The position numbers and the translations under genes were made by a program. This document shows positions 42,733 to 54,400 of a stretch of 64,000 nucleotides of DNA, in pieces; position 1 is the first letter of the stretch, and each line of letters starts with the position of its first letter. This stretch comes from Syngnathus acus (taxonomy: Eukaryota > Chordata > Actinopteri > Syngnathiformes > Syngnathidae). The notes beneath the pieces are model-generated. The model searched no databases, was not told the DNA's origin, and saw only the letters and a program-made list of their open reading frames with translations. Location: the NCBI RefSeq assembly GCF_901709675.1, contig NC_051090.1, forward strand, positions 1,733,342-1,797,341. The letters are read 5' to 3'.

Positions 42733-42738
42733 TTTATA
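42733..42738 (-). promoter_or_regulatory. arrdc2: TATA-like box of arrdc2
   Basis: On the minus strand ACTATAAACC lies about 70 bp before the arrdc2 ATG, leaving room for a short 5'UTR. A GC box (GGGCGGGG at 42793-42800 on the + strand) lies further upstream. Confidence 0.5.
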
Positions 42739-43104
42739 GTTGAGACTGTTTTGCAGTTTCGGTTGGAGGCCTATTTGGAGGAGGAGAAAGTGGGCGGGGC
42801 CACCCTGTCGATCGATTGTGTAAGCCTCAAAGAGAGGCATGAAGGCTTGGCGATGATGCCTTCACGTACGTCTCTTTCGAAACGACTTTACAGTACTTCT
42901 ATTTTGTCCCTAGCTGTAATTCTCAATTCTGATACTTTAAAATGATTCAAATCCAATGTTAATCATCTATTTTCGTAAAACAAACAAGAAAACGATGGTT
43001 TGCATCAGTTACTAGGAAAAAAGTCAGAGCAACCAAATTAAAATATATTTACTTAAAAAAGACATTACTCAACTATGATGTTCACTTGGACATCAACCAA
43101 AGAG

Positions 43105-43300
43105 AAATAAACAGCTTCAAAAACACACCCAGACAAAGACAGAGTATCAATGTCAGCACTGATGTGTGCTAACAAAACGAAAGAGAAGTTAAAAAAAAAA
43201 CAAAAAAAAAACATGCCCAGACAAATAAACAGCTTCATAAATGCCCGGACAAATGATGATGTCAGCACTGACTAACAAAACAAAAGTGAACTAAAAAAAC
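43105..43300. repeat. Diverged tandem duplication upstream of arrdc2
   Basis: AATAAACAGCTTCA..., ATGTCAGCACTGA and CTAACAAAAC... occur in the same order twice (about 43105-43195 and 43223-43300), separated by an A-rich linker. Copies have drifted with small indels. Confidence 0.65.
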
Positions 43301-44083
43301 CAAACCAAAACCAAAGGAAGGCCATCATGCATCATTCAAATCAACAACTTCTTCATTCTACTCTGCCACTTAAATCACTGGAAGAGTTTGTGCCTATAAT
43401 CTACACATTTCCAGATAGACCTTGAATGCAGCGTTGAAAACATGCAGACTGGGTGTGGAGGCTGCAGCGAGGAAAACAAGGTCTGATCATCATGATTGGC
43501 GGTTCCAGGTTCTCAGAAGAGAACAGGATTATACAGAGTATGCTCAAGTTATATAGAAGCTCCCAGAAGAGGAAAATACTTTCATGCTGGCTGGCTGGCT
43601 GGGACCAAAATTGTTTACACCGCTTCTTCCATGACACTTGGGACACACTGCCAAGAAACCACATACTTGCGAAACTAAAGTTTGGACGAAGCAAGATGCA
43701 TGTCCCTTTGAAAAAAACAACTGCACTACTAGTACTCTCAATCAGTATTCAAAGACAATTATGAATTTGCTCTTGATTGGCTACATTTCCAGAAACAAAG
43801 GACTGTTTTTCTATATTTGTTCATCAAAGGCCTGTTCTACCAAGACTGCTCGAGTTCTCATAAGGGACACTTGAGGGGTTGCAGAGATACCCCTGATTTG
43901 ACTGCACAAATACTTTTTAAGGGCATTGCAAAAAGTTGAACATTTGAAGAAAAGCCTTTGCACTCAGGGAGTTACTCAATCACACTTTAATTGAGTCCTG
44001 ATCAATTTGAAACCAAAAGACTGATTCTTGGAAAACAAAGTTGTTTACTCCTCAGTTGACTGGGGCGGGGAGTTAGCTCTTTA

Positions 44084-44097
44084 CTGCCACCTAGTGT
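44084..44097 (-). promoter_or_regulatory. CTCF-like motif between arrdc2 first exons
   Basis: On the minus strand ACACTAGGTGGCAG matches the CTCF core at 13 of 14 positions. Confidence 0.35.
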
Positions 44098-44959
44098 CCA
44101 GTTGGATGCAGTGTACAACTTGGCTGGGGATGTTTGAAGGTGAAAATAGTTGAGGAAGCATTACACTGCTCTTTGCCAAACTATAACTGCCCTTTAGTAC
44201 ATCTATTTGTGGAAAGAGTCAAACTACTAATAGACAGTATGGAGGTCAGAATTTTAACCAATGTGACTTAAAAAAAAAACACACTATTATTCATGGGAAC
44301 TAGTTGAATATTGAATGGATGACTAGTTGCACTAAACTGCCCACAGATGATAATCTTTGTCTATATGTGCCCTGCAATTGATTGGTGACCAGTTCACGCA
44401 ATACCTCTACTTTTGTCCAAAATCAGATAGGATAGGGTCCAACTCACCACAGAATGAGGTAAAACGGTAAAGAAAATTGATATCTGGATCATCAGGGACA
44501 AGAATTCAAGCTTGTGACGCTACCTGCTGGTAGGTTGTTGACAGCTTCCTACACTAGTCAATTGTTGACACTCTCTTACTAGTTAGTGACTTATTATTAG
44601 TGTTGAAACTGGGTCATGCTAGCAAATGCTCATAAAAAAAAACAAATAAAAAAAGCCATCATTTTGGAAGTCATTATTTATGTTTCACCCTGCAGTGCAG
44701 TCAGACATCCCACGCTAGCCAGTCCATCTCAAGCACGTTTGTTTATTCCAGCTTCCTCCGTCATTTATGATGGGTTCAAGTCATAGCTAAAAAAAAAAAA
44801 AAAAAACTATACAATTATGAATTTGAACACTGAAGAATGTGATGGATGGTGCAAAACAACAACAGACTAATTCATCTTTAGAACATGGAGGGCCTGTTTA
44901 ACCAGGCCAAGGGGTCAAACCAAACTGCAGTGTTTTGAAAACACTTGATGAAACATTAA

Positions 44960-44973
44960 CTGCCATCTACTGT
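44960..44973 (-). promoter_or_regulatory. Second CTCF-like motif between arrdc2 first exons
   Basis: On the minus strand ACAGTAGATGGCAG matches the CTCF core at 13 of 14 positions, in the same orientation as the motif at 44084. Confidence 0.3.
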
Positions 44974-45513
44974 TTATTCACTGGGTGTGATATGAACCTC
45001 AGGTTCAATTTCATTTTCATATCTGTGGAGATATGCATTCATGAATTTGATACCATTTATTGACTGATGGACTGATTATGCAGAAAGTATTTCTGCTGCT
45101 CTGGAGTTTCTGTGTTTATTGAAACAAGGCACATTCCTGATTTTAGTTAATAATAATTATAATTATGTATCATCTGTTGTCTAGTGGAAGAGCATTTCAT
45201 TGTCGCTGGCACAGGGACATTAGTTGCGGTAAATAATTATTGGGCCAATCAAGTAAAACTGGGTCATTTCCTGAAGAACACCTTAAGAGATCTCACAGCA
45301 CATTGGTAATTACTGCTGTAAGTGCCTAGTAATTGCGAATGACAGTGATTAATTATCAGGTGACTTGACAGTCAATACATTATGATGAGGTCAAAGGTCT
45401 CAATCTCAAATCTGGGTCAGAAATCCCTTATCAAGTTGAACACATGTCCCGACCTCTCTAAAAGCACACTCATCTTCGCAGCTTCGCATTTCTGCAACTT
45501 CACGTATACTAAC

Positions 45514-45772
45514 CTCGGATCAGATGCTGTCTCTTCCTGAAGTAGGTAAACCTGGAGGTGTAGTCATTATAGACAGAGTTCATGCCACGGTTCTCCAGCC
45601 AGTGTGCTGTAGCTACACCTCGTCCCTGCACCTTCATGGCATGCACCTTGGTGTCCCGACGGAGCTCCAATACCACTTGGCCGGACACCACCTCTCCTCC
45701 GGTGAAGGCAGCATCTCCCTCACCATCCAGCTCCAATTTGAAAGACTTAATTGGATTCAACTTTAATGACAT
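45514..45772 (-). CDS. arrdc2: Alpha-arrestin first exon: probable alternative first exon of arrdc2
   Basis: Eighty-six codons from ATG at 45772 (MSLKLNPIKSFKLELDGEGD) end at CGAG|gttagt in phase 1. This is the same phase as the main arrdc2 exon 1, so it can join the exon at 41245 (giving ...[16 protein letters not shown]). The peptide aligns with the N-arrestin start: GGEVVSGQVVLEL, then KVQGRGVATAHWLENR, then VYNDYTSRFTYFRKRQHLIR. No further arrestin exons lie between it and arrdc2 exon 1, so an independent gene is unlikely. I infer an alternative promoter about 3.1 kb upstream. A relic of a tandem duplicate is the other possibility; the open frame and good donor argue against decay. Confidence 0.72.
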
Positions 45773-47547
45773 TTCTGTGTGAAGGGAAAAAAAAGAGGTG
45801 GGTTTCATTTTGCACATTGAATACAGCCAGTTGTTTTTAAAAGGTTAAAAATATCACCCATCCCATGTATGGGAAATACCAAACACTTTCATTGACCTAT
45901 TTGTTTATTTCAACCGTAGAGATCAAATCGCTGCAAAAACGAATCAAGTCTTCAAACTATTCTTGCGTCGGTTATTAATACATTCTACACGTGGTGGGGA
46001 ATAATAAATGGGAGCTTGCATCTCGTGAAAAGAAGGATTTCATGGCAATGTCACGTCTCAACCAATCAGGATTGAGAAATTGCTTCACGCGTTACAAATG
46101 CAGACAGCTGTCTACTTGTTGCACCGTCACGCTGTCAAATAATTACTCACCAGCGGTACATGGGGAATCCTCTCGAAGAACCGAAGAGAACTTGAGTCAA
46201 CTGTCGGTGTCGAGTGCCAGTAAGTAATCTTTAAATAACATGTTTGCTTGGTTTGAGCACCCAGTAGCAGAAACTGTTTCATTCCTCCACCAATCACAAT
46301 GGCCGCATTTGAGCCACGCCCACCCACCGAACGGCAGTCACGGGTTTGCTCTGCTTTTTTTTTTTTTTGTCATTTCATATTAAGTTTTCTTTCAATGGGT
46401 TGTTTTTACCTTCAGATTTGATTGAAATATACATTTAAAAAAAACTTAATTTATAATGATCACTGAGTGAAAAAAACATTTTGTGGTAAAAACATTGATT
46501 TGCTGCGCATGTGGTTGCGATATGCTTTTGTTTTGAAGGTGTGAAATTGTTGCTCGCTAGTCTGCAGTTTAGCTTCTTTCTGCAACTTCTAAAATGCATT
46601 GTTTATAACGACCACACTTTCTTGACAACGATTTGTATTACAAGCTTGCATATTAAGGTCAAGGCTATGTTTGCACGACAACACGGATTGTTTTTTGGGC
46701 TGATGTCATGCTGAATAACCCTTTCTGCAAAACACACAGCAACCATCTTGAAGTTGACAGTGTCAACAGGGTTGAAGTAGGGGTGTCAGTCAGGACAGTC
46801 TATGCCTTTGAATATTTCAGAAGAGGTTTATGTTTAAACCACATAACTGAAAAGTTTGGACTTTCAAATGGCCTAATTTTGCACTCCGCACTCATTGCAT
46901 GTGTATCTGCACGTCTTTTGGAAATGCTTATTTAATTATAAGCCAGGTCAAGTTCTGTGTATATAAAACTGAAAAGAGACGTTCAAGTGACTTCCTAGAA
47001 ACGTGGGAAACATTAACATATTATAACTACTTTTGAAAATCCCACCCAGGTTAGGTTCATCTTGGGATATCTCAAATGACTTAGAAGCACCTAAGTGTTA
47101 AAAAAGCCCCCAAATGAATGTTCGGTTTTTCATGTATTTTCCATTTTTTATTGAATGAAAAATCATACTACATGTTTCAATGTATTTGGTATGTATTTGG
47201 CACACTGTTGTGTGCTGAATATATATTTTTCAGCCTAAAAAAGTTGACTGTTACACGTCATAATCCTCCTCAACTGTATAAAGTTTTTTCATTTGAATAT
47301 GAAAAATGTTGCAAAACACTCAAATTTAACATTCAAAACAACTCCGAGGAACAGCATGTAAAGTATAAGTATAAAATCGTCAAAAAATACTCACGTGCAG
47401 TACAAATACTATACCTTTAAATCTATACTAAGAAAGTATATTTCGGTGATTCACTGACATAATTAGCGAAATTTTGACCCAAAAAAATAATAATGGGATT
47501 TTACTTTGGAGGAAATGAGGCGGGGGAAGTGACGTCATATTGTGACG
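45773..47547. other. Head-to-head interval between arrdc2 (alternative start) and uba52
   Basis: No coding exon or RNA gene was recognised. The interval separates a minus-strand and a plus-strand start by about 1.8 kb and is mostly AT-rich, with a run of T at about 46355. Any arrdc2 alternative promoter would lie at its left end. Confidence 0.5.
47530..47537. promoter_or_regulatory. uba52: Full palindromic CRE in the uba52 promoter
   Basis: TGACGTCA, a perfect CREB/ATF site, lies about 25-30 bp before the pyrimidine-rich probable transcription start of uba52. A second half-like TGACGG follows at 47543. Position supports a promoter role; binding is inferred. Confidence 0.6.
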
Positions 47548-47559
47548 GCTTTTTCCGGT

Positions 47560-47589
47560 CTCTTTTCGTTGAGGCTCAGCTAGCGGCTG
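47560..47589 (+). other. uba52: uba52 non-coding exon 1 with TOP-like start
   Basis: The sequence CTCTTTTCG at 47560 resembles a 5' terminal oligopyrimidine start, the mark of ribosomal-protein mRNAs under mTOR/LARP1 translational control. CTTTTTCC at 47549 is an alternative start. The exon would end at GGCTG|gtgggt (47589/47590), and splices to the acceptor at 48029-48030 just before the ATG. Confidence 0.6.
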
Positions 47590-48006
47590 GTGGGTAGGAT
47601 TTTTGTCCAATGCTTATTTCTCCAACGAAGTCATCCAAATAAACGTTACTTGGGCAAAAACTACATTTTGATCATTCGATCACAGCTTTACGGAAGTGTG
47701 AATCGTGACAAAATAAAGTGTACGAGTGTAAAAGCCTACAGTTGTCATCGTTTTACGCTAGCAGTCAGCATGTGGCGAGGCCCCTGTTCGCATTTAGCTA
47801 GCTTTGGCCCAACGTTAGCTTTAGCTGACTATGCTACAAACTTCTAGTCGGTACACGCCGGCTTTGTCATAAGGCTTTGGACTGTGTCATAAAAAACGTC
47901 AATTGACAATAACAAAGATACGTATGTCAGTCGCCAATTTCGTGTTAGATTGAAGAAGCCGGGGTAGCCTGAGATTTGAGTTGATTCGCTCCTAACCTAG
48001 CGGTAA

Positions 48007-48746
<740 letters not shown>

Positions 48747-48779
48747 ACATTGATCAGCTGTGCACGCCACATTGTGTTA

Positions 48780-48785
48780 AATAAA
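48780..48785 (+). terminator. uba52: Polyadenylation signal of uba52
   Basis: AATAAA lies 34 bases after the stop codon, matching the very short 3'UTR expected of a ribosomal-protein mRNA. Confidence 0.75.
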
Positions 48786-49575
48786 TTTAAGAAAATTCCA
48801 CTTCACTGGTTGCTGTAATTCATTGAGTGGATCCTTCAATTAATCTTGGCAATAAGTTTTCTTTAGCAATAGTAACCTTCGGAAAGGTGTAACAGTCACG
48901 GTAACAACAAATCAGTGAAAGACAGCATGCTCAAACGGTCAAATGACAGACTTGTGTTAAAGCATGAGTTTTAATTCGACTTCTACAAATATAAGCAATT
49001 TTATCTCACAAACAGCTTGAATTTAATCATTTTTTAAATCTACCAATGCTTAGGAACAGAACTATTTACTCATACGTATAAATTGAATAAAATGCAGTTG
49101 TAACAAGTGAACAGAATTCTGTCCTTTACTATGAAGGTGGAATGGAAAATTCCATTTTAGGGAGTGACACTTGTGGTTCAGGTGTTGCACTGCTTAGCAA
49201 GACAAGTCTGTAAAAAGCAAATGACTCTTCTCATTTTTGATCTCGTGTTACCAGTTTGCCATTGCCACTATGAAATCATCAGAAGTCAAATATGAGCTGG
49301 AGTCAACCTTGGGTGTATACAAGCAAACAACCCGAATGCAATATTGTGAACCTATTGGACAGTACTTTTTTGTAAGGAATGTCACAAGTGAAAGTGATTG
49401 GTCAAAAATGATTACAAACTTAGCCAACACGGAGAAGAAGATTGAGTGGAAGATAAACTCAATTTGAAATTGTATACCTGAAAAGGCTTTTGTGCTATGA
49501 AGTCTTCTAAACTGCAGTGCTCAGGATGAGGAGCTGATTTGATATTTTTAATCACGCTGAATGAATGCAGTAGAA

Positions 49576-50344
49576 CAGGGGTCCCCGAGCCCGGTCCGCG
49601 GACCAATCCGTGGGTCACTTGGTACCGGGCCGCCAAGCCGCACAGAAATATTTTCAAAAACTTTTTTTATCGACTATCAGTTAATTCAAGTCAAGACAGG
49701 TTTCCCCAGTCGAGCCCGCAAAGCTAGCAAAAATGAGTAAGAATTTATTCTGAAAAATGTAAAAAAAAAAAAAGTGGCGATTATCTCCCAATTACATCCA
49801 TCAGTGCAGCTGTGTCTCTTGACACAGGTCAAGAAGCTCGTCCCCACCAGTCGAGCAAGAAACAGATATATAAGGAGACGGGAGAAAAAGAGGCTACGAT
49901 TTCGAAGAAAAGTAAAAGCTGCATTTCAAAGAAAGTCCTACTTCAAATATGGATTTATCGCCGCCACAGGTGACTGACGCGCCAAGCAAGCCCACTCTGC
50001 ATAGTATGTGGCGGCCTTCAAAAGTGCTTGGGCACATGGAGCCCAAGCATCCCAAACCTAAACCACTTGGGGTGTCATTGTCTCCGATGACGCCGGCTCG
50101 TTTCTGAGAAACGAGCTCAATGCTCCCACTAATTCAACGGAATGGTGAGTTTTATTTTCATGTTGTTTATACTTGTTTTTATGCCAGTCGTATCATTTTT
50201 ATTTCATCCTATTCATATATTTATGATAAATGTATTATTCATTGATATCAATGTATTATTTATTGATTTGATATAAAGGCCGGTCCACAAAAATATTTCT
50301 GACACGTAAGCGGTCGGTGGCGCAAAAAAGGTTGGGGACCACTG
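49576..50344 (+). mobile_element. Decayed hAT-superfamily transposon with BED-finger transposase remnants
   Basis: The left end CAGGGGTCCCCGAGCC and right end GGTTGGGGACCACTG are imperfect terminal inverted repeats. They are flanked by CAGTAGAA and CAGTCGTA, an 8-base target duplication matching at six positions, as in hAT insertions. The interior encodes basic residues ending in RKSYFKYGFIAATGD. Downstream, in shifted frames, come traces of a cysteine-containing (LCIVCGG-like) segment and a KHPK segment. This looks like the start and zinc finger of ZBED/hAT transposases. Stops and frame breaks make it inactive. Confidence 0.72.
49810..49977 (+). pseudogene. hAT transposase N-terminal fragment
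   Basis: The open frame around 49774-49977 carries RARNRYIRRREKKRLRFRRK and then the YFKYGFIAATGD motif, with a stop directly after Asp. In intact hAT/ZBED proteins this motif leads into the BED-type zinc finger. Here finger-like residues continue out of frame to about 50060, so the gene is broken. It lies wholly inside the hAT element and is not a host gene. Confidence 0.55.
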
Positions 50345-51386
50345 CAGTCGTAATCATGCCAAGGTGAACAAAGCTTTGCAGTTTTTTTCAAAAGCCAAAA
50401 TGTAAAAACCTACATACACAAACATGAAATGTTATTGCTAATTCAAGAGGGCTTCTGAGGTCAGATTTAGTCGACTCTGCTAAAATCATGGTGGAGCAGA
50501 AAGACAAAAAAACCACAATTAAAGCAAGTTAAATGGATGGTGAGCTGTGCTGATACCCAGATTACATTAAAATGAGGCGATACAAAGCTTTTTTTTTTTT
50601 TTTATGCATCAGTTTCACAAAGCTGACAGGCCGCTCAGTTAAGTACCCATTTAGGAAACGACTGCACTTGTGCTTGTATCAATCAGTCACTTCCATAATT
50701 TCACATTACTTGGTACTGCAGAGATCTTGCAGTGCTCTCTCCTAAAAGGCTTTTATCACTTACTGATGCTAAAACTAACCACTGCAATACTGACATGTAA
50801 ACAAAGTCCAAAAGTGCAACTCTGGTTGTGAGATTTCAAGTGAAGAGACGCCGTTGCTCGTGTTTCAATTTCTAAACTCACGCCACGGGTCGATTTTAAT
50901 AATAGACGAGGTGGAGAGAAGAGCAGTGGGAACTAAGTGAGGGAATAATGCATGTTGGCGGTCCGCAGATAGATGGAGCGTCTGGCTGCTGATGCTGAAC
51001 TGTGGCTGACTTGTAATCAGGCTTTTGATATCCATTTGATATCCGTTTGTCCCTTCCCTGACCTACTGCCAATCGGGTGCATTTTCCACAGTTGAGGACA
51101 ATGGAAGTCATAACTAGAAATGTGATGCATTGCAAAAAATAAACATTATTGTCTATAAACCAAATATTGTTATAGGCCCATAATGTGGCTGAAAACTAAT
51201 TTGTTTTTGCAACAAAAAAAAAAATCGGAATGCATATGCTAAGCAGTCTTTTGTTTTATTCCACAACATTTTGTTCTCAATGTGCTTGTTTGCAGCCACT
51301 ATAAATTTGCTCATGGTGTAATATAAAGCCCAGATGCTTGATTGTGCGCATTGCACCTATAAGAGGTTTCTCTTGCACACAATGAT

Positions 51387-51392
51387 TTTATT
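51387..51392 (-). terminator. homer3: Candidate polyadenylation signal of homer3
   Basis: AATAAA on the minus strand about 107 bases after the homer3 stop. A longer 3'UTR ending further left is possible. Confidence 0.4.
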
Positions 51393-51498
51393 AAGATCTG
51401 CTGGAAACCGCTGCGTCGGCCAAATACAAATGAGACTAGAGTAGAGGAGGAAATGTGCCTTGACTGTGGGAGATGCACCCTGACTTCTTCAGTTGGGA

Positions 51499-54400
51499 TT
51501 ACTTATCAACAAGGTTTGCCAGACTTTGTCTCAAGTCACTCAGGTCGCATATTTTGACATCGAGGGCCTCGAGGAAATGCCGGACGTCCACCTCTGCCTT
51601 TTTTTGTTCTTCCCTGCTGGAGGCCAGCGTCTTTTCGGTGCTCTTGATTTGAGCCTCCAGCTCTGTGTTTCGTCTCTCTAGTTCCTGAAAAAACAAATGG
51701 GCAACTTCAGTTTCTTCTGAATGGGCTGGCGTCATGTTTTTTGGTCCCTTCATCTGTTAATAATGCAGATTTAAAGTGGCAATTGAGGCTGTGGTGAATT
51801 CTCAATGAACAGTTTATGAAATGGGCACAAAGGCAGGAAAGGTTAATCAAGAATATACATCAATCAAAAGTGACACCGGGGCTAAGAAATGATAGATTAC
51901 CTCATCAAGGCTAAGCAGTATGCATTAGCCATACTTCCCGCATTGCGATGGAAAAGTGATTTGTTTTGTCCTTGAAGTCTTCCAAAGAAAGCGAATGATA
52001 TCAATGAGCAAAGAAATTGTGAATTCTGCATACTGTAACTCCCCTTTGTGCCAGCAGAGGTCGCCCTTGTTCAAGAAAGCAACATAATAAAACCTAATGC
52101 TGCAGTTGTTAAGTTGTTGCTTCTTTTCAAGGTTTTTGGGTTAGAATCTTATCTGTGACCTTTCTCTGAAATTTGCATGTTCACCCTGTGCATGTGTGGC
52201 TCTTTCGTTTTCGATTTGATCAAAAACATGTTCGGTTAAAGTGCCCACCAGCATCCGTTTTTTTAACGTCTCCCTCCGTCCGTGTCTTTGACCATCGAGT
52301 GAAGCGTCGACACGCCAAAGCTGACGGAAGCACAATTACAACATGGCCTTTCTAAAACTAGTCCATTCTTCCACAGGATTGCTTTTTAATCAGATGTCTG
52401 ACGAGGAGATGGAGAACGGCGGTCTTTTAATGAAGCGGCAAAGCGAGCACGTTGTAAAAACAACAACAAAAGCCAAAGCTTTTAGTCTCAACACTCCGGG
52501 AACGACTCAGCGTTTAGTCTGTAGTTCGAAATGCGTTAGTTCTCATTTTGTGGCCAGACAAGCTGTTCCCCTGTTAATTGCAATATGGCGCCGCTTGGCA
52601 AAAGAAGTGAGAAGCAAAACAACTTACCTGGAGTCTCTGAATGGCCTCTTCTCTTTCCCTCTCCAGCTCCCCCACATCAGTTCTCTTGCTCTGTAGACTG
52701 TGAATTTCCTGTAAATGGTTCGAGCAAAAACGTTACCATAGAGCATCACTGTGGGGGTTTTTTTTCTTATAAAACAAGTATTTTATCGCACAGCGGGATA
52801 CTTTGAAGTTTTCCGATGTGACAGACATTGGAAAGTAACAACTAGAGGATCTTTAGCGCTAAGTGGTTGCCTTCGTGAGGACAAAGCCATGACAGAATAG
52901 GTGTCAAACCTAAGGCCCGGGGGGCCAGAAACGGCCCCTCACATCATTTTATGTGGCCCGCAAAGAAAAATCGTGGATGGACTTGATGTGTCAATACTAA
53001 AATTTTAAGAACGACAGATATTGCTAGCAATTTCTATTTTTATCTTTTTGAACAGTTTGTGTCTTACCTGGTCTTTGGCACTAAGCAGAGCTTCCAGCTC
53101 TTCCAGTGAGCGGCTAAGCTCCTCCTTATCAGTGTGAGCAGCAGCAGCAGGATGGCCAAGCTGTGTCTCCAATTCTGCCACCTACAACACAATACTCCGA
53201 TAATTAATAGAGCAACACATTTTCTCACTGAGACATAGAAAGAAAATAAGGGGCGACAGCTACTGTGTATTATTTAGCAATGACTTGCTCTTTTCAGAAG
53301 TTGTCACAGAGCATCAAGTCGACCCGAAAAAGTATTTTGCATCATTTTTCATGAAGCGCGCTGGAGTAAACGTGAAATTCACCTAATTAGGTGGAACACA
53401 TCGTTTTTCTTTTCCAAACATGGCTCGGTTTAACCTTTCCAGCTGTTGTGTTGTCATTTCGAAGCAATATAAAATAAAAGATAGCAAAACAAAGCACTGG
53501 CTTAAAAAACACTTTTTGTCCTTTCTTTAAATGGGTTGCCTTTAGTAAATCAAAAGACAAATAAGAATACAAATCATGTCAATTCTCTTGATCTAGTTTG
53601 CCCCTTGTGTGACTGGCAATGAAACAAACAGCAGATGAAATAAATAAATAAATAGGGTGGTGAGCTATCATGTGTAAACAACTACCGTAATTTTCGGACT
53701 ATAAGTCGCACCGGAGTATAAGTCGCACCAGCCATAAAATGCCCAAAAAAGTGAAAAAAAACCATATATATGTATATAAATCGCTCCTGAGTATAAGTCG
53801 CCCCCCCACCCAAACTATGAAAAAAAAACGCGACTTATAGTCCGAAAATTACGGTAAGTCAACTTGTTTGCAGTTTCCCGTCACGGCTCAGTGCCATTAA
53901 ACCTTTAACCTTAATTGGAGCGTTCAATTCCCATCTGAATAAACGTATTAATAAAAAAACAACAACTACAGAACTATGATCAAAATGTTGTTTCCGCACT
54001 ATATAGCTGCTTCTATAACGCGTTGCATCCTTTTTGTCTGCATGTTTCTGCATTTAAATACGAGATTAAGATCAGGAGATGTCGATAGTTCTTGCCAATT
54101 GTGATATGTGAAGCCCTTTGAGACGTTTCTGGGATTAAGGGCTACATCAATAAATTTGACTCGACACTCTCTTCATCAATTAGTGACGATAAATCATCCA
54201 AGTTGTTTGAGTTAAAATGATCATAGACAAAACCATTACAGCCAAAGGTATTGATAATCTTGTTAGTTCATTCATTTGCAAAAGAAAGCAAGCAAGTTTA
54301 GCACATCAGATTGTACAACGAATGTTGAAAATTAGCCTCAATTGAACAAAGCTACCCAAGCGGCTTGCCAAGAGAATCAAAATTCCAAATCTGTGCATGA

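Larger units (their letters stand above)
42667..45513. other. Between the two arrdc2 first exons
   Basis: No coding exon was recognised. The stretch holds the arrdc2 core promoter near 42700, a diverged tandem duplication at about 43105-43300, two CTCF-like motifs (44084 and 44960), and A-rich tracts. If the exon at 45514 is used, this is arrdc2 intron. Confidence 0.5.
48800..51380. other. Convergent intergenic interval between uba52 and homer3
   Basis: No gene was recognised. The decayed hAT transposon (49576-50344) fills the middle. The right part would be the homer3 3'UTR, with a minus-strand AATAAA candidate at 51387-51392. Confidence 0.55.

Noticed and set aside
42667-42840. In-frame N-terminal extension of arrdc2 to a Met at 42840
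   Set aside because: The stretch contains the TATA-like box and does not resemble any alpha-arrestin; family members start at the MIFDKLKKL position.
45773-45817. Upstream in-frame Met of the second arrestin exon
   Set aside because: MSLKLNPIKSF at 45772 matches the family start; the added residues do not.
51685-51753. Open frame extending the last homer3 exon upstream to a Met
   Set aside because: It crosses a clear acceptor (tttttcag before GAACTAGAG) and is intron; the homer3 coiled coil continues from the exon at 52628.
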